DNA of 23,910 nt, taken from CAYFMP01 sp964344215. Its GTDB lineage: Bacteria; Pseudomonadota; Alphaproteobacteria; Rhodospirillales; Casp-alpha2. Positions 22,723-23,910 of this stretch are shown here, in pieces. The stretch spans positions 1 through 23,910 of the forward strand of contig CAYFMP010000060.1 in assembly GCA_964344215.1 (NCBI GenBank), read 5' to 3'. The notes under the pieces were generated by a model. The model did not search any database. It was not told where the DNA came from and was given only the letters and a program-made list of their open reading frames with translations. Within the stretch, counting starts at the first letter, position 1. The number at the start of each line of letters is the position of its first letter. The position numbers and the translations under genes were made by a program.

Positions 22723-23910
22723 ATGGGTGATATCACCCAAGCCCTACGGACAGCGCAGAGCGGCCTGCTGGTCAACCAGCAGGCGCTGAAAAGCGTTTCC
22801 AACAATATCGCCAACGTCAATACCGAGGGCTACTCGAAGAAGATCATCAACACCGAACAGCAGGTGGTGGTCGGGGTCGGCGCCGGCGTCAAGATCTCCG
22901 AGATCACCCGCAAGATCGACGAGAACCTGCTGAAGAGTCTGCGCATCGAGAACGGCGAGCTCAACAAGGTTTCCGTCCAGGAGAGCTACTACGCGCGCAT
23001 GCAGGAGCTGTTCGGCGCGCCCGGCGACGACAACTCGATCGCCCACCTGATGCAGGAATTCACCGAGGCCATGGAGCTGCTGGCGATCTCGCCGGACAAG
23101 CCCCTGGAACAGGCCGAGTTGGTGCGCCGCGCTCAGGACGTCACCAACAAGATGAAGGACATGAGCGAGACCATCCAGGAACTCCGCCTGCAGACCGACA
23201 AGGCGATTTCCGACATCGTCACCGAGATCAACAAGATCACCGCCGCCATCGACCAGCTCAACGACGACATCATCTCGAATTCCTCGGTCGGGCGCGACGT
23301 CACCGATCTCAGGGACCAGCGCGACCAGAACATCGACCGGCTGTCCGAACTGGTCGATATCCGCTTTTTCTTCCGCAACGACGGTGACGTCGTGGTCTTC
23401 ACTTCGGGCGGCCGCACCCTGGTCGACACCATTCCGCCGACCCTCACCCACGACGCCGCTTCCACCATCAACTCGACGACGACGCACGCCGAGGGCGACA
23501 TCGCCGGCATCTTCGTCGGCGACAAGATCGCCGCCAACGACATCACCAACGAGGTCCGCGAAGGCCAACTGAAAGGCTTGGTCGAGCTCCGCGACACCAT
23601 TCTCACAGACTTACAAAGCCAGCTCGACGAGATGGCGGCCGACCTGCGCGATACCGTCAACCAGATCCACAACCGCGGCGTATCGTTCCCCGGCGCCCAG
23701 ACCTACGACGGCACCCGCAACTTCATCGCGCCGTCGACCCAGACCATCACGCTGGACCCGACCAGCAGCGCCGACGACGTGGTGCTGGCGCTGTTCAACT
23801 CATCCGGCGACCAGCAGGCCCAGGCCCACATGCTGAGCGACATCCTCAACAACACCTCGTTCGGCAACGGCACCGCCGAGGGCCGGACGCTGACCGTCAC
23901 CGAACTGGCC
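22723..23910 (+). CDS. flgK: Hook-filament junction protein FlgK (5' part, runs off window)
   Basis: The frame is open from ATG 22723 to the window end (396 codons, no stop), so the gene is partial only because the window ends. The N-terminus, MGDITQALRTAQSGLLVNQQ, then SVSNNIANVNTEGYSKK (25-41), is the axial-family FlgK signature. The helical D1 region follows with LFGAPGDDNSIAHLMQEF, RRAQDVTNKMKDMSETIQ, and DLRDQRDQNIDRLSELVDI, all characteristic of FlgK (HAP1), which joins hook and filament. A clear GGAGG lies 6 bases before the ATG. It follows flgN by 21 bp; flgL would be expected next. Confidence 0.96.
   Translation, partial: MGDITQALRTAQSGLLVNQQALKSVSNNIANVNTEGYSKKIINTEQQVVVGVGAGVKISEITRKIDENLLKSLRIENGELNKVSVQESYYARMQELFGAPGDDNSIAHLMQEFTEAMELLAISPDKPLEQAELVRRAQDVTNKMKDMSETIQELRLQTDKAISDIVTEINKITAAIDQLNDDIISNSSVGRDVTDLRDQRDQNIDRLSELVDIRFFFRNDGDVVVFTSGGRTLVDTIPPTLTHDAASTINSTTTHAEGDIAGIFVGDKIAANDITNEVREGQLKGLVELRDTILTDLQSQLDEMAADLRDTVNQIHNRGVSFPGAQTYDGTRNFIAPSTQTITLDPTSSADDVVLALFNSSGDQQAQAHMLSDILNNTSFGNGTAEGRTLTVTELA

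Overview
The window is a chromosomal flagellar and motility locus from a GC-rich alphaproteobacterium, most likely of the Rhodospirillales type. The evidence is FliX (an alphaproteobacterial flagellar assembly regulator), MotE, a separate rod-binding FlgJ without a muramidase domain, a FlgN-FlgK pair, and a DksA with a single zinc-site cysteine. No tRNA, rRNA, CRISPR array, transposase or integrase was seen.

Region 1 (about 66-9770, minus strand) is a motor and chemotaxis block. In transcription order it holds a small unknown ORF, fliL, fliM, a DUF6468-like membrane protein, motE, cheY, cheZ, two MotB-like genes in tandem, and a very large exported TPR protein. Gene junctions are tight: TGATG stop/start overlaps occur at unknown ORF/fliL and at motB/TPR gene. 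No motA is present. The first MotB-like protein has lost the ion-carrying Asp and the peptidoglycan-binding motif, while the second keeps both. The TPR protein carries three AMIN-like beta repeats, an octapeptide linker and a TPR array. It is a candidate periplasmic motor scaffold.

Region 2 (9771-13392, plus strand) is flgF-flgG-flgA-flgH (rod, P-ring chaperone, L-ring), starting from a sigma-54-type promoter and ending at a strong terminator. Region 3 (13425-14412, minus strand) holds dksA and fliX. Region 4 (14601-18723, plus strand) is a ferric-iron ABC importer operon (binding protein, fused permease, ATPase) behind a sigma-70-like promoter flanked by two Fur-box-like sites. It sits as a non-motility island inside the flagellar cluster. 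Region 5 (18755-23910, plus strand) holds flgE (hook) and then flgI-flgJ-flgN-flgK. Each of these two units has its own sigma-54 promoter, and flgK runs off the window.

The most interesting regulatory signal is that all three sigma-54-type promoters (before flgF, flgE and flgI) have a CGGCAA-based element 102-109 bp upstream. In front of flgI it is a perfect inverted repeat. This resembles the FlbD enhancer (ftr) arrangement of Caulobacter. FliX, which controls FlbD in Caulobacter, is encoded in the same window.
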